From assembly GCA_947503245.1 (NCBI GenBank), contig CANNCV010000001.1, forward strand, positions 619,501 through 683,500: 64,000 nucleotides of DNA. Reading direction: 5' to 3'. Below, piece after piece: positions 43,053-54,267 of this stretch; the first letter of the stretch is position 1, and every line of letters begins with the position of its first letter. The stretch comes from an uncultured Sphingomonadaceae bacterium (GTDB lineage Bacteria > Pseudomonadota > Alphaproteobacteria > Sphingomonadales > Sphingomonadaceae). The position numbers and the translations under genes are program-made. Below the pieces are notes generated by a model, which saw nothing but the letters and a program-made list of their open reading frames with translations, was not told where the DNA came from and ran no database searches.

Positions 43053-44780
43053 ATGTCTTATTTTGAAGAACTCGGCTTGGCCGAACCTATTTTGCGCGCA
43101 TTGAAGAGCAAGGGCTATACTGACCCGACGCCAATTCAGAAACAGGCTATTCCGGCACTGCTCAAAGGCCGCGATCTGTGCGGTATCGCGCAAACCGGCA
43201 CGGGCAAAACAGCGGCTTTTTCGCTGCCTTCGCTCGATTATCTGGCCAGCAATGCAAAAGAGGCCCCGCATAAGGGCTGCCGCATGCTGATCCTCTCCCC
43301 CACGCGCGAACTGGCGGCACAGATTGCCGATAATATGCGCGAATATGCGCGCTTCCTAAAATTGTCAGTCACCACTGTCTTTGGCGGCGTGCCGATCAAC
43401 CGGCAAATCCGCCAATTGTCGCACGGTGTTGATGTTCTGGTGGCGACGCCGGGCCGCTTGCTCGATCTGATTGAGCAGCGGGCATTGCGCCTTGATAATG
43501 TGGAAATTTTCGTGCTCGATGAGGCCGATCAGATGATGGATCTGGGCTTTATCGTACCGCTGAAACGCATTGATAAATTGCTGCCCAAAGATCGGCAGAG
43601 CCTGTTCTTTTCCGCCACCATGCCCAAGGCGATTGCCGAATTGGGCGCGCGCTTTTTGAACAATCCTGTGCAGGTATCGGTTGCGCCGCAATCGACAACC
43701 GCAGAGCGCGTTGAGCAATATGTGACCCATGTGCAGCAAAAGGAAAAACAGGCGTTGCTGACGCTGCGCCTGCAAGCGCTGAATGGAGAGCAGGCATTGG
43801 TGTTTACGCGCACAAAACATGGTGCGGACCGTGTTGTCCGTCACCTTATGGGCGCTGGCCTGCAAGCCGCCGCGATTCATGGCAACAAAAGCCAGGGACA
43901 GCGCACCGCCGCTTTGCAGGGCTTTCGCCAGAAGAAAATGCAGATATTGGTCGCCACGGATATTGCTGCGCGCGGCATTGATATTTCCGATATTGGTTAT
44001 GTGTTCAATTATGAAATCCCCAATGTGGCAGAGCAATATGTTCACCGTATCGGGCGTACCGCACGTGCGGGCGCGGAAGGCGTAGCGATCAGCTTTGTCG
44101 CGCCGGATGAAAAACCCTATATTCGCGATATTCAAAAGCTGACGGGCGTAAAACTTACGCCCATGGCGCTGCCTGACGATTTCATCGAAAAGGCCAAAGC
44201 ATTGCCTGGCCCCGCAAAGAAACCCAGCGGTGATGGCGGCGGGCGTGGGCGCGGCGGACGATCTGGCGCACGTTCTGGTCCCCGAGCAGATGGTGGCAGA
44301 GGCGGTGCACGCGGTGGACGCCCGAGCAGCAATCGTGATCGCCGCCCAGACCGCAGCGCTGGCGCAGAGCGTAGCGAGAGAAGCGAACGCGGCCCACGCA
44401 GCGATTATAACCCTGCGGCCTTTCGTGAAAAAGGCGAAGACACCGCAAGCGGCAATCGCAGCGCCAATAATCGCCATGAAGGTAACCGCAGTGGCGGCAA
44501 AGGCCCGCGCCGTGATGGCCAATCTTCAGGGCCATCTTCGGGCCAGCCTTCCGGACGCTCTCACAATAAACCCGGCGGCAAAAGCAATTTCAAACCGCGC
44601 AGTGGCGGGCGGCCCGATGGTCAGAAATCAGGTGCAGGCGCAGAGCGTTCTGGTGGCAATAACGCCGGCAATGGTGGTCGCAATTCGCGTCCCAATGCGC
44701 ACCCCAATTCCGGCGGCAGGAAACCAAGCGGGGGCAAGCAAGGTGGTCAGGGCTTTCAAAAGCGCCGTTCCAGCAATTAG
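43053..44780 (+). CDS. rhlE: DEAD-box RNA helicase, RhlE-like
   Basis: A 575-residue ATP-dependent RNA helicase. Q motif and motif I (GIAQTGTGKTAAF) near residue 45, motif Ia PTRELAAQI, motif II VLDEADQMMD near 155, motif III FFSATMPK and motif VI YVHRIGRTARAG are all present. The last ~190 residues are Arg/Gly/Asn-rich with RGGR and DGGRGG repeats, giving a disordered RNA-binding tail as in other RhlE proteins. It likely acts in ribosome assembly or RNA decay, often cold induced. ATG 43053 (MSYFEEL) is chosen; the track's upstream 17 residues are not family-like. Confidence 0.93.
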   Translation: MSYFEELGLAEPILRALKSKGYTDPTPIQKQAIPALLKGRDLCGIAQTGTGKTAAFSLPSLDYLASNAKEAPHKGCRMLILSPTRELAAQIADNMREYARFLKLSVTTVFGGVPINRQIRQLSHGVDVLVATPGRLLDLIEQRALRLDNVEIFVLDEADQMMDLGFIVPLKRIDKLLPKDRQSLFFSATMPKAIAELGARFLNNPVQVSVAPQSTTAERVEQYVTHVQQKEKQALLTLRLQALNGEQALVFTRTKHGADRVVRHLMGAGLQAAAIHGNKSQGQRTAALQGFRQKKMQILVATDIAARGIDISDIGYVFNYEIPNVAEQYVHRIGRTARAGAEGVAISFVAPDEKPYIRDIQKLTGVKLTPMALPDDFIEKAKALPGPAKKPSGDGGGRGRGGRSGARSGPRADGGRGGARGGRPSSNRDRRPDRSAGAERSERSERGPRSDYNPAAFREKGEDTASGNRSANNRHEGNRSGGKGPRRDGQSSGPSSGQPSGRSHNKPGGKSNFKPRSGGRPDGQKSGAGAERSGGNNAGNGGRNSRPNAHPNSGGRKPSGGKQGGQGFQKRRSSN

Positions 44781-44823
44781 GGTTCCAACAAATAGGGGCT
44801 GGGTCTAAAGCCTCCAACCAAGC

Positions 44824-46419
44824 CTAATGGCGGAAATGGCGCATGCTGGTAAAGACCATGGCTAGCCCAGCTTCATCAGCGGCGGCGATAACCTCATCAT
44901 CGCGGATGGAGCCGCCGGGCTGAATCACCGCACTTGCCCCCGCCTCAACTGCGGCCAACAGGCCATCGGCAAAGGGGAAGAACGCATCAGAGGCAACGGC
45001 CGACCCTTTGGTCAATGCCTCGCTCCACCCTTGTGTTTCCGCTGCCTCCTGCGCCTTGGCATAGGCGATGCGCGCGCTGTCACGGCGGTTCATCTGCCCT
45101 GCGCCAATGCCCGCAGTCTGGCCGTCTTTGGCATAGACAATCGCGTTGGATTTCACATGCTTGGCAATGGTCCATGCAAACAGGCAATCATCCAGTTCCT
45201 GCTCGCTTGGTTGTCGCTTGGTAACGACCTTCAGTGCGTCCTTGGCAATATGGCCATTGTCGCGGCTTTGGATCAACCAACCGCCAGCAATCGTCTTGGC
45301 CATCATGCCGCTGCGCCGCGCATTGGGCAGGTCACCCGTTAGCAACAGCCGCAGATTTTTCTTCGCGGCAAAGACTGCCTTCGCTGCATCATCGGCATCG
45401 GGCGCGCACACCACTTCGGTAAATATGCCGGTTATGGCGCGCGCGGTTGCTTCATCCAATGTGCGGTTGACCGCCACAATGCCGCCAAAGGCCGACACAC
45501 TGTCGCAAGCAAATGCCTTTTCATAAGCCTCAATAATGGTCTTGCCAGTGGCAACGCCGCACGGATTGGCATGTTTCACAATCACCACGGTGGGCGGGCC
45601 ATCGGCAAATTCGCTGACCAGCTCCAGCGCTGCATCAGCATCATTATAATTATTATAAGACAGCGCTTTGCCCTGAATCTGCGTCGCCTGTGCAATGCCA
45701 GAACCGGCAGGACCAGCAGGCAGATAGAGCGCTGCGGCCTGATGCGGGTTTTCACCATAGCGCAAAATGTCCGCGCGCGTGGCCACCATGGGCAGTGTTT
45801 CGGGGAATTGCTCGCCCTGATCGGCAAAAGCAAACCAGCTGGCAATCATGGCATCATAAGTCGCAGTGGCAGAGAATGCCTTGGCCGCCATCTTCTTGCG
45901 AAATGGCAGAGTGGTGGCGCTGCCATGATCGTTTAATTCGGCCACCAGATCGCCATAATCTGACGGGTCGGTAACAATGGTGACATAAGCATGGTTCTTC
46001 GCGGCAGAGCGCACCATGCTGGGGCCGCCAATATCAATATTCTCAATAATATCTGGCCGCTCTGCGCCGCTCGCCACAGTCTGCGCAAAGGGGTAGAGAT
46101 TGACCACCACCAGATCGATCGCGCCTATTGCATGCTCGTCCATCGCAGCGGCATGTTCGGCATTGTCGCGTACGGCCAGCAACCCACCATGCACTTTGGG
46201 GTGCAGTGTCTTGACGCGGCCATCCATCATTTCGGGAAAGCCGGTGAGTTCAGACACATCTTTAACGTCTAGTCCGGCATCGCGCAGGGTTTTGGCTGTG
46301 CCGCCGGTGGACACCAGTTCAACACCAAAATCAGCCAGTGACCAGCCCAGTTCGGCCAGCCCTGTTTTGTCTGATACAGACAATAATGCGCGTTTAATCG
46401 GGATATGTGTGTCGGTCAT
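44824..46419 (-). CDS. purH: Bifunctional AICAR transformylase/IMP cyclohydrolase
   Basis: A 531-residue enzyme for the last two steps of IMP synthesis. The IMP cyclohydrolase part begins [17 protein letters not shown] and includes [20 protein letters not shown] and [12 protein letters not shown]; the AICAR transformylase part has [43 protein letters not shown] (catalytic Lys-His) and the C-terminal [30 protein letters not shown]. Start at ATG 46419; the track's 13 upstream residues overlap the upstream gene's stop region. Follows the heparinase-like gene by 10 bases. Confidence 0.96.
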   Translation of the reverse strand: MTDTHIPIKRALLSVSDKTGLAELGWSLADFGVELVSTGGTAKTLRDAGLDVKDVSELTGFPEMMDGRVKTLHPKVHGGLLAVRDNAEHAAAMDEHAIGAIDLVVVNLYPFAQTVASGAERPDIIENIDIGGPSMVRSAAKNHAYVTIVTDPSDYGDLVAELNDHGSATTLPFRKKMAAKAFSATATYDAMIASWFAFADQGEQFPETLPMVATRADILRYGENPHQAAALYLPAGPAGSGIAQATQIQGKALSYNNYNDADAALELVSEFADGPPTVVIVKHANPCGVATGKTIIEAYEKAFACDSVSAFGGIVAVNRTLDEATARAITGIFTEVVCAPDADDAAKAVFAAKKNLRLLLTGDLPNARRSGMMAKTIAGGWLIQSRDNGHIAKDALKVVTKRQPSEQELDDCLFAWTIAKHVKSNAIVYAKDGQTAGIGAGQMNRRDSARIAYAKAQEAAETQGWSEALTKGSAVASDAFFPFADGLLAAVEAGASAVIQPGGSIRDDEVIAAADEAGLAMVFTSMRHFRH

Positions 46420-46429
46420 TCTTTTGGGC

Positions 46430-48199
46430 CTATTCCATTTGTTTGAGCACCCAGCCATGGCGTCCGCCGCCCGGGCCGGTATTGCCGGATAAAACTATCT
46501 GTTTTGTCGTTTGCGGTGTGCCGTTGCCGTCCACCCAAAGGCTGTCCTCAATCGTGACGGCGGCATCTGCCGAACGCAATTGCCATACGCGTCCATCAGC
46601 AAGCCGCAACATCGCGCCGCGCGCATTGCTGGTCAGATAAGTCTCAACACCCTTGCCCAGATGAAAGCGGATCGCAAAGGGCACTTGCTCAAATTTGCGA
46701 CGGCGTGATTTGCGCGTATCTTCGGTTGGGACCAGCAGGTCTTCACCACGAACCTCCGTGCCATCAGAACGCAAGAGCAGGATGCGGCGATGAAGTAAGC
46801 CATAATTTCTGGCATAACCATCATGGCCCACTTCCAAGCGCGTGGCGTTATCCAGTTCTTTGCGTTCCAGTTCAACCTCAGTCACGCCATTGCCCAAAGT
46901 GCCTTTGGCCAGCACGGCCGTGCTGTTGAGATTGTCGAGGCATAAGGTTGAATGGGCCGCCGTAGCGCGCAGGCCCTGCGATAATTTGGCGGGAATGGCT
47001 CCGCCGATACAGCTAGCCCCGCCGCAGCTGGTAATAATGCGCTGGTCACCACTGGAAAATTCAAAGGCAAGGGTTGATGCACACCCGCTTTCACTGAATT
47101 TGGCCAATGGCGGCGCACCCGCATCAACCAGGACGACCGCGCCGCCTGCCGGTATACGTTGATACCCCCAATTGGGCGCTTGCTGTAATGGACGTGCGAC
47201 GATGTTGCTGGCCTTTACCACCGCATCAACTTCGGCAGATGACAGAGCGGGCGCACCTTGCCAGCTGGCCAATGAGCCATCAAAATGGGTAATGCCTTGC
47301 AAAGCAGGAACCGCAGCGGCAAGCGCATCATAGAGCGGTTTTGGCATTGGCTCATCAGCCGTTTCATAGGCCGACCGCAACATGCCGAGCAGAGCCACGG
47401 TGCGAAACTGTCCGCGCGGACTGCGTGAAATGACCCCGCCATCGTCATCCAGCATGGTTTTAAGCAATCTTTTCAGCCCTGCCTCACCGAATATCCGCCG
47501 TGCTTTGCCGCCGGGCAGGATGAGCGACGCGGTCACAATCGCCACCCATGTTGCCAATCGCGGAGTCCCAAATGGTGCTTTATCGGCATTTTGGTCGAGC
47601 ATACGCGCAGTACGGTCAAGCTGATGCAGCACTCTTGCACGGTGACGGCGATCATCTCCGCCAATGATCAAGGGTGCATATGCTGCCCAGTGCAAAAAGC
47701 GCCATGCTGCGATATGTGGTTGCCAGCCTGGCCCCGCAATCTTGTTACCATTAATATCCAGCCACTGCGCGATCATTGCTTCTGCATCACTGCGCAATTG
47801 TTCGCGCGGCGCGGTTGCGGCAAAATCGCGTAACCAGTGAAAGCCGTGATAATATTCCTGAAAACCGGCCGGTAATTTCGCGCCAAGATGATCAAATCCG
47901 TCTATCTTTTGCTTAATGCCCAGAAAATGGAAAAAGCCTGCGCGGATGGCCATGCCGCGTGCATTGTCTCCGGATATTGTATCTTGCGGCAAGTATAAGA
48001 GCCGCAAGGGCAGCTTTTCATCAGCAACAAAACGCGACAAAGCCGTTGGCCATGCGAGGCGGTAAAAGCGGTTAATGGCTCTTTCGCCCATGGAAAGGCT
48101 GTCATCTTCCTCTGCCTGCAACATCAATGCTTGCTGAACTTGGTCGCTGTCACCCGCGTCATCAATAGCGGGCTGCTGACCGAGTTTTTCTGCGTCCAC
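46430..48199 (-). CDS. Heparinase II/III-like polysaccharide lyase-family protein
   Basis: A 589-residue protein with an N-terminal helical alpha/alpha-toroid (residues ~30-330, including [26 protein letters not shown] and [12 protein letters not shown]) and a C-terminal beta-sandwich heparinase domain ([37 protein letters not shown]). No signal peptide is visible, so it may be cytoplasmic, although the family otherwise works on polysaccharides; its conserved place before purH in alphaproteobacteria is better known than its function. Starts at GTG 48199, one base after the rpe stop, with GCAGG in the end of rpe. Confidence 0.85.
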   Translation of the reverse strand: MDAEKLGQQPAIDDAGDSDQVQQALMLQAEEDDSLSMGERAINRFYRLAWPTALSRFVADEKLPLRLLYLPQDTISGDNARGMAIRAGFFHFLGIKQKIDGFDHLGAKLPAGFQEYYHGFHWLRDFAATAPREQLRSDAEAMIAQWLDINGNKIAGPGWQPHIAAWRFLHWAAYAPLIIGGDDRRHRARVLHQLDRTARMLDQNADKAPFGTPRLATWVAIVTASLILPGGKARRIFGEAGLKRLLKTMLDDDGGVISRSPRGQFRTVALLGMLRSAYETADEPMPKPLYDALAAAVPALQGITHFDGSLASWQGAPALSSAEVDAVVKASNIVARPLQQAPNWGYQRIPAGGAVVLVDAGAPPLAKFSESGCASTLAFEFSSGDQRIITSCGGASCIGGAIPAKLSQGLRATAAHSTLCLDNLNSTAVLAKGTLGNGVTEVELERKELDNATRLEVGHDGYARNYGLLHRRILLLRSDGTEVRGEDLLVPTEDTRKSRRRKFEQVPFAIRFHLGKGVETYLTSNARGAMLRLADGRVWQLRSADAAVTIEDSLWVDGNGTPQTTKQIVLSGNTGPGGGRHGWVLKQME

Positions 48200-48200
48200 C

Positions 48201-48872
48201 TTAGCCTGCCAACCCGTGTTTCAGGGTCTTGATATTATCGGCATAACGCTCTGGCCCGCCTTTGAATGTGGCACTGCCCGCAACCAGCACATCTGCGCCC
48301 GCTTCTATGCATAAAGGCGCGGTTTCAGCATTTACACCGCCATCGACTTCCAGATGAATATCGCGTCCTGATGCCGTGATCATGCTGCGTATGGCGCGGA
48401 TTTTGTCGAGCTGACTATGTATAAATCTTTGCCCGCCAAAGCCTGGGTTTACGCTCATCACCAGGATCAGATCAACACTGTCCATAAGATAGTCCAATGC
48501 GCTTTCTGGAGTGGCTGGGTTGAGCACTACTCCAGCCTTTTTGCCCAGTGAACGGATCAGTTGCAATGTGCGGTGGATATGCGGCCCTGCTTCCGGATGC
48601 ACGGTGATAATATCTGCGCCAGCCTCTGCAAAGGCTTCGACATAAGGGTCAACCGGCGAAATCATCAAATGCACATCAAAGGGTTTATCGCTATGCGGGC
48701 GCAGCGCCTTTACCACATCAGGGCCAATGGTGATATTGGGCACAAAATGGCCGTCCATCACATCAATATGCACCCAATCGCACCCGGCTTCATCAATGGC
48801 GCGTACTTCCTCGCCCAATTTGGCAAAGTCTGCGGACAAGATAGAGGGTGAGATAAGAGGAGCTGTCGTCAT
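48201..48872 (-). CDS. rpe: Ribulose-phosphate 3-epimerase
   Basis: A 223-residue TIM-barrel enzyme of the pentose phosphate pathway interconverting ribulose 5-phosphate and xylulose 5-phosphate. Motifs: [17 protein letters not shown] near residue 8, [20 protein letters not shown] near 32, VHLMI near 68, [14 protein letters not shown] near 142 and [18 protein letters not shown] near 178, providing the two catalytic Asp and the metal ligands. First of a rpe-heparinase-purH run, with rsmB upstream. Confidence 0.95.
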   Translation of the reverse strand: MTTAPLISPSILSADFAKLGEEVRAIDEAGCDWVHIDVMDGHFVPNITIGPDVVKALRPHSDKPFDVHLMISPVDPYVEAFAEAGADIITVHPEAGPHIHRTLQLIRSLGKKAGVVLNPATPESALDYLMDSVDLILVMSVNPGFGGQRFIHSQLDKIRAIRSMITASGRDIHLEVDGGVNAETAPLCIEAGADVLVAGSATFKGGPERYADNIKTLKHGLAG

Positions 48873-48997
48873 GCCGCGAACTTTAGCCTAACCTACACGT
48901 TGGGCAAGTCAGTTGCGCAGCTGTCCACAATTATGCTGCATACAATTTACAGCTTATACAGCGTTCTGCCGCGTAATGGTTGTAAACTGGCTTGCGT

Positions 48998-50326
48998 TTA
49001 TTCAGAGCGCTGGAAACTGGCGACGAAAAAGCCGTCAAGTCCGCCTTGATCTTCCATCATGCCGGGCAGAATTCGCAGACAGCCATTATCATTGGCTGTT
49101 ATGCCTTGGGGCAGGGTATTAGCGGGCAGCTCCTTAAGTGTAAAATTGCTGTGTTTCTCAAGGAAATATTGCACCTGCTGCTCGCCTTCTTCTGGCTCCA
49201 GAGAACATACGGCGTAAACCAGCTGCCCGCCCGGCTTGACCCATTTTGCAGCACGGTCCAGCAATGTACGCTGTAAACTGGTCAGCTTTTCAGTTTCATT
49301 CTCGCCAATACGATAGAGCACATCGGGGTTACGCCTATAGGTGCCGGTGGCCGTGCAGGGGGCGTCCAGCAAGATGGCATCGCTGGCTGTAGGAGCCTCC
49401 CAAACCCGCAAATCTGTGGTCACAATATCGGCTTTAAGGCCAGTGCGATCGAGGTTTTCCTGCAATCGCTTCAGCCGTTTTTTGGAGGAATCCAAAGCGG
49501 TTACGTTCCAGCCTTGTGCAGCCAGTTGCATGGTTTTACCGCCCGGTGCCGCACATAAATCCAGCACGGTTCTGCCTTCGCCCTCTCCCAATAGGCGGGC
49601 GGGCAGGCTGGCGGCAAGATTTTGCACCCAATAATCGCCAACATTAAAGTCTGGATCATCGCTCAGCCTTACGCCCTCAGCAAGCCGCAAATGCCCTGCG
49701 GCCATGCTGATGGCCCCCAGTTTTTCCGCCAACATATCTGTTTTATCTGCATCGCGCACAGTCAGGTCGATGGGCGGCGCTTTGGCAAAGCCTTTGCGTG
49801 CTTTGACTGTCATGTCATCGCCCCATGCTTGTTGCCAGCGCTCTTGCACCTCGGGTGGCAGCCATGGCGGATCAGGCAATAGGCTTTCATTCTCTAAGGC
49901 TGCGCGTTGTTTGTCTATTGCAGAGAAAACACCATGCGCCAATCGGCGTGGGCCACCTGCTAATAGGGGCAGACCAGTGGCGATAACGGCATGGGCTGGT
50001 GTGCCAAGTATCAGTGATTGCGCCAACATGAGCCGCAGCACAAAGCGTGGCCGTGCATGTTCGGCCAACGGTTTTTTCATCGCTCCGTCGAGCAGTTCGT
50101 CCAATCCGCCCAAATTGCGCAAAGTTTCTGCAACTATGGCGAGCGCGAAAGCCGCATCGTCACTGCGCGTCAATTTTTTGCAGGCGGTATTTTGCGCGAC
50201 ATCAAGCGTGTCGCCGCGTCTCAGAACAGATTCCAGCATGGCCAAAGCAGCGCGGCGAGTTTCAACACCGCTGCTTTCGTCTTTGGGGTTACGCTCTGGT
50301 TTTGCTGAACTGTCCGGCCTAGTCAT
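48998..50326 (-). CDS. rsmB: 16S rRNA m5C967 methyltransferase, RsmB/NOP family
   Basis: A 442-residue SAM-dependent RNA m5C methyltransferase. N-terminal NusB-like helical domain (residues ~25-160), then the Rossmann part with VLDLCAAPGGKTMQLA near 258, DAILLDAPCTATGTYRRNPDVLY near 323 (assisting Cys) and YAVCSLEPEEGEQQ near 388 with the catalytic Cys. The domain order is that of RsmB (Fmu/Sun). It lies upstream of rpe on the same strand, separated by 125 bases. Confidence 0.93.
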   Translation of the reverse strand: MTRPDSSAKPERNPKDESSGVETRRAALAMLESVLRRGDTLDVAQNTACKKLTRSDDAAFALAIVAETLRNLGGLDELLDGAMKKPLAEHARPRFVLRLMLAQSLILGTPAHAVIATGLPLLAGGPRRLAHGVFSAIDKQRAALENESLLPDPPWLPPEVQERWQQAWGDDMTVKARKGFAKAPPIDLTVRDADKTDMLAEKLGAISMAAGHLRLAEGVRLSDDPDFNVGDYWVQNLAASLPARLLGEGEGRTVLDLCAAPGGKTMQLAAQGWNVTALDSSKKRLKRLQENLDRTGLKADIVTTDLRVWEAPTASDAILLDAPCTATGTYRRNPDVLYRIGENETEKLTSLQRTLLDRAAKWVKPGGQLVYAVCSLEPEEGEQQVQYFLEKHSNFTLKELPANTLPQGITANDNGCLRILPGMMEDQGGLDGFFVASFQRSE

Positions 50327-50385
50327 CTTCGCGGCCTAGGAGGGTTTTGCGATTATGGAAACCGATAACCGCAAAATATGCCATA

Positions 50386-51375
50386 TTAGTCGCGGCGCAG
50401 CGGGTCCAACGCACTAGAAGACCGTGCTTTCTTACGATTATTTGCCGCAGACTTTGGAACGGAAACCTCATGGCTTTTGCTGCCTTTGTGGCGATGTACT
50501 TGCGCAGTTGCCCAATCGTCATGGGTCATATCATTGGTTTGCGGCATGACAGATGATTGCCCCATATGCTGGGCAATATCTTGTAGCGCGGCAATGCGAT
50601 CACCTGTATCGGGATGGGTTGAGAACATGCTCCGCAGGCCAGCCGGCACGATATAGAGTTGGGCCGCAGCGGGTACGCGCTCGCTGACCGGATTAGGGAT
50701 GCGCTGCGCTTCCCCCGAAATTTTCGCCAGCGCCGATGCCAGTGCCAATGGCTTGCCGCTTATTTCAGCGCCGCCTGCATCTGCGCCGAATTCGCGCGTA
50801 CGACTAATGGCCATTTGTACAATCATGGCAGCCATAGGCGCAACAAATACGGCCAGCAGACCAGCAATGCCTGCACCGCGGTCACGGAAGAACAGGCCGA
50901 AATTGGCGATCATCGATATCGCGCCGGCAATAGTTGCCACCATGGTCATAATCAGCGTGTCGCGATTTTTCACATGCGCCAGTTCATGCGCCATAACGCC
51001 TTCAACTTCGTCTTGGTTCAGCATGCTGAGCAAGCCTGTTGTCGCAGCGACAGCGGCATTGTCTGGGTTGCGCCCTGTTGCAAAAGCATTGGGGTGTTGA
51101 CTATCGATAATATAGACTTTGGGCATAGGCAGGCCGCCATTTTGTGCCAGATTTTGCACCATATTATAAAATTCAGGATTGGAAGCCGGTGTCACTTCGC
51201 GCGCATTGTGCATACGCAGGACAATTTTGTCTGCGTTCCACAGGCTGAACAGGTTCATACCCGCTGCAACAAGCAGGGCCAAGAAGGCACCGCCCGGGCC
51301 ACCTAATGTGTAGCCCAATGCCATGAAGATAGCTGTAATCGCCGCCAGCAACATTACCGTCTTCACCTGATTCAT
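50386..51375 (-). CDS. htpX: Membrane zinc metalloprotease HtpX
   Basis: A 329-residue inner-membrane quality-control protease. Two N-terminal helices (residues ~5-45), the zinc motif [13 protein letters not shown] near residue 128 (HExxH) with third ligand Glu in [13 protein letters not shown] near 200, and two further helices between them. The C-terminal tail (residues ~285-329) is basic and extends beyond the E. coli protein. It follows rsmB's promoter side and is divergent from the DUF1674 gene. Confidence 0.94.
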   Translation of the reverse strand: MNQVKTVMLLAAITAIFMALGYTLGGPGGAFLALLVAAGMNLFSLWNADKIVLRMHNAREVTPASNPEFYNMVQNLAQNGGLPMPKVYIIDSQHPNAFATGRNPDNAAVAATTGLLSMLNQDEVEGVMAHELAHVKNRDTLIMTMVATIAGAISMIANFGLFFRDRGAGIAGLLAVFVAPMAAMIVQMAISRTREFGADAGGAEISGKPLALASALAKISGEAQRIPNPVSERVPAAAQLYIVPAGLRSMFSTHPDTGDRIAALQDIAQHMGQSSVMPQTNDMTHDDWATAQVHRHKGSKSHEVSVPKSAANNRKKARSSSALDPLRRD

Positions 51376-51587
51376 CGCGTTATTTCATCCTTATGCAAGA
51401 CATATAAAAGGGCATAGGCATATGGTGGTTTTGCAATCACCATTTCGCTGCCTATATATCCTAATATGGTGGTTTTCTGCCATATTACAATCATGGTGCA
51501 TTTGCGGTGAACACGGTTTTTTAGCCACATGCTGCGATTAACATGATTGCGCAAAGGGCAAAGAGACGTAGTAAAAGGGCGAGATAT

Positions 51588-51788
51588 ATGGCGAAAGAGC
51601 AATCGAAACTGCCAAAAGACATAGAGCGTATGACCAAGCGTCCGGCACATATTGCTGCGCCTGCCCATTGGTCTGATGACCCTGCACCCGATGTTAAACC
51701 GGGTGGTTCATCCTCATCAGAACAAGCAGAAAAAAGCCCGACCCGCTATGGTGATTGGGTTTATAAAGGCATTGCCATCGACTTTTAG
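51588..51788 (+). CDS. DUF1674 protein, SDHAF4-like succinate dehydrogenase assembly factor
   Basis: A 66-residue protein ending PTRYGDWVYKGIAIDF, the conserved C-terminal signature of the DUF1674/SDHAF4 (Sdh8) family that binds the flavinylated SdhA before assembly. The N-terminal half is Lys/Pro-rich and likely disordered. I start at ATG 51588 (MAKEQSKLPK); the track's earlier ATG adds 15 Arg-rich residues of doubtful relevance. Converges on rpoN. Confidence 0.87.
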   Translation: MAKEQSKLPKDIERMTKRPAHIAAPAHWSDDPAPDVKPGGSSSSEQAEKSPTRYGDWVYKGIAIDF

Positions 51789-51808
51789 GTGGTCATTTTT
51801 TGGGTTTG

Positions 51809-53359
51809 TCAGACACGGCCTGATTTTAACCGGCGGCGCTGAACCGATGACCCCAAATTCATGGCTTCGCGATATTTAGCAACGGTCCGCCGAGCGAGAT
51901 CATAGCCTTGCTCGCCCAACATTTTGACCAGCTTGTCATCTGAGAGGATTTTCTTCGGATCCTCATTATCTATCAAGGTCTTCAGAGCATTTTTGACGGC
52001 TTCGGACGATACCGCATCACCGCCATCTGATGATGAAATGCCCGAAGAGAAAAAATATTTCAGCTCAAAAACACCGCGATCACAGGTCAGATATTTATTG
52101 CTGGTGACGCGCGATATTGTGGATTCGTGCATCTCCACTTTCTCGGCAATTTCACGCAGCGTCAGCGGTTTCAAATGCGCCACCCCCTGTTTGAAAAAGT
52201 CTTCTTGCCGCCGGACCAATTCAGTCGCCACTTTGGTGATTGTGCGCTGCCTCTGATCCAGTGTGCGCACCAGCCATTGTGCATCTGCCAAGCACTCATT
52301 CAGCCATGCTTGCGAATTCTTGTCCTGCACACCATCGACCAGTTCGCTATGATAGCTGCGGTTTATGAGGATACGCGGCAGGTTTGCAGGGTTAAGTTGA
52401 ACCTTCCACCCATTATGCGTTTCGCTGATGATGACGTCAGGAACGACTGGTGCTGCCATATCATTGGCAAATATGCTGCCCGGCCGCGGTTGATAGGCGC
52501 GCAGTTCATTGATCATATCGATAATATCATCTTCATCGAGGCGGCAAATACGCTTGAGCCGAGGAATATCTCGCCGCGCCACAAGATCGAGATTTTTCAG
52601 CATGCGTTCCATGGCCGGGTCATAACGATTGGCCTCTTTCGCCTGTATCGTAAGACATTCGGCCAGGTCGCGTGCGCCCACTCCGCTAGGGTCCATTGTA
52701 TGTATGACGCCGAGCACTGCCTCAACATTGGACACACCTATGCCCAATTGGTCGGCAATATCGTGCAAACTGCTCTGCAAATAACCATTTTCATCAATAT
52801 TGCTGATCAGCATTTCCGCAATAAACATATCAGCATCGGCCAGCATTGTGCCGGCCTGTTGGCGCAAATGGTCGGCCAATGATGGTGTTTCGGCATGGCG
52901 CGCTTCAATATCCGGTAAAGATCCATCACCAGCAGCGGAGCCTGTCGCTGGTCCGCCAATTTCCCCAATCGCTTCGGAAACACCGTCATTGACGCAATCA
53001 TGATGAAAGACATCTTCTGCGCTGCTGTCGAGTGGTTGATCGCTTTGCCCTGCGCCTTCCGCGATGAGCATGTCTGCCGTGGCTATATTGTCATCGCCAA
53101 AGTCACTGCCACCATCCAGTGCATCACCATCCGGACTATCACTATTTGGCGTTTCAACAGGCGTTATCGCATCGGTTTCAGCGCTGGCTGATGCCGCTTC
53201 GCTCTCTTGTTCCAACAAAGGGTTTTTCTCAATCTCTTCGCGCAGATATTCCTGCATCTCAAGATTGGATAAGGTCAGCAGCTTCACCGCCTGCTGCATT
53301 TGCGGCGTCATTACCAGTGATTGTTTTTGCCTCAGGTCGAGGCGAGGTGCGAGCGCCAT
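51809..53359 (-). CDS. rpoN: RNA polymerase sigma-54 factor
   Basis: A 516-residue sigma-54. Region I starts MALAPRLDLRQKQSLVMTPQMQQAVKLLTLSN; an acidic, low-complexity region II (residues ~50-150) follows; the core-binding region and HTH come next, and the C-terminus has the RpoN box as ARRTVAKYREAMNLGSSVQRR. ATG 53359 is chosen over the TTG of the track because homologues begin MALxPRLDLRQ. Follows lptB, the arrangement usual in alphaproteobacteria; the hpf and ptsN genes that commonly follow rpoN are missing here. Confidence 0.95.
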   Translation of the reverse strand: MALAPRLDLRQKQSLVMTPQMQQAVKLLTLSNLEMQEYLREEIEKNPLLEQESEAASASAETDAITPVETPNSDSPDGDALDGGSDFGDDNIATADMLIAEGAGQSDQPLDSSAEDVFHHDCVNDGVSEAIGEIGGPATGSAAGDGSLPDIEARHAETPSLADHLRQQAGTMLADADMFIAEMLISNIDENGYLQSSLHDIADQLGIGVSNVEAVLGVIHTMDPSGVGARDLAECLTIQAKEANRYDPAMERMLKNLDLVARRDIPRLKRICRLDEDDIIDMINELRAYQPRPGSIFANDMAAPVVPDVIISETHNGWKVQLNPANLPRILINRSYHSELVDGVQDKNSQAWLNECLADAQWLVRTLDQRQRTITKVATELVRRQEDFFKQGVAHLKPLTLREIAEKVEMHESTISRVTSNKYLTCDRGVFELKYFFSSGISSSDGGDAVSSEAVKNALKTLIDNEDPKKILSDDKLVKMLGEQGYDLARRTVAKYREAMNLGSSVQRRRLKSGRV

Positions 53360-53442
53360 AGCAGCAGCTACCAACCTTTACTGAAAGCGCGGCTTCCAGT
53401 GATGGGCAGGCAGAAATGATGCTGATCGGTCATATACCCTAT

Positions 53443-54246
53443 TTATAGGGCAAACCCTTCACCTAGGTAAAGGCGTCTAACATTCTCATCTGCAACTAGT
53501 GCTTCAGGAGTGCCAGAAAACAACACTTGACCATCATATATGATGCAGGCGCGATCAACGATATCCAGTGTTTCACGCACATTATGGTCTGTGATCAACA
53601 CGCCAATAGAACGCGATTTCAATTGAATCACCAGATCGCGAATGTCGGAAATGGAGATCGGATCAATGCCTGCAAATGGCTCGTCGAGCAGCATGATGGA
53701 GGGGTTGGCCGCCAATGCACGCGCAATTTCACAGCGCCGCCTTTCGCCACCAGAAAGCGCCATCGCGGCTGCATCGCGCAATTTGGTCAAGCCAAATTCA
53801 TCCAGCAGTTTTTCCAGCATATTTTGACGCTCTTGCGCCACTGGTTCCGCCATTTCCAGCACGGCCATGATATTTTGTTCAACCGTCATGCCGCGAAAGA
53901 TTGAGGTTTCCTGCGGCAAATAGCCCAAACCCAATATTGCGCGGCGGTACATTGGCAGCGCGGTAATATTTTCGCCATCAAGCATGATGCGGCCAGCATC
54001 GGGCTTTACCAGACCCATAATCGAATAAAAGCAGGTCGTCTTGCCGGCGCCATTAGGGCCGAGCAATCCAACAACTTCCCCTTTTGCGACCGAGAGGGAA
54101 ATGTCAGTCAGAATGGCGCGGCGGTCGTAGCTTTTGGCGATTGACACTACCGCCAAACCATCTTCCAACGCTTCCGGGCGTAAGGCAGGCTCATGCAAGT
54201 GATTGGCAGAGATGCCAACGGCGGCAAGGTTTACAGAATCATCCAT
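53443..54246 (-). CDS. lptB: LPS export ABC transporter ATPase LptB
   Basis: A 267-residue ATPase that powers LPS extraction from the inner membrane with LptFG. Walker A GLLGPNGAGKTTCFY near residue 62, Q-loop LPQETSIFRG, ABC signature ALSGGERRRCEIARALA near 165, Walker B IMLLDEPFAGIDPIS and the switch His in ITDHNVRETLDI are in place. An N-terminal ~28-residue extension precedes the core. Part of lptC-lptA-lptB-rpoN. Confidence 0.96.
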   Translation of the reverse strand: MDDSVNLAAVGISANHLHEPALRPEALEDGLAVVSIAKSYDRRAILTDISLSVAKGEVVGLLGPNGAGKTTCFYSIMGLVKPDAGRIMLDGENITALPMYRRAILGLGYLPQETSIFRGMTVEQNIMAVLEMAEPVAQERQNMLEKLLDEFGLTKLRDAAAMALSGGERRRCEIARALAANPSIMLLDEPFAGIDPISISDIRDLVIQLKSRSIGVLITDHNVRETLDIVDRACIIYDGQVLFSGTPEALVADENVRRLYLGEGFAL

Positions 54247-54267
54247 TATGCAATTGTCATTCCCGGC

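Noticed and set aside
43365-44522. 385-residue minus-strand ORF
   Set aside because: Antisense to the RhlE helicase; no ribosome site and an alanine/cysteine-rich, biased composition.
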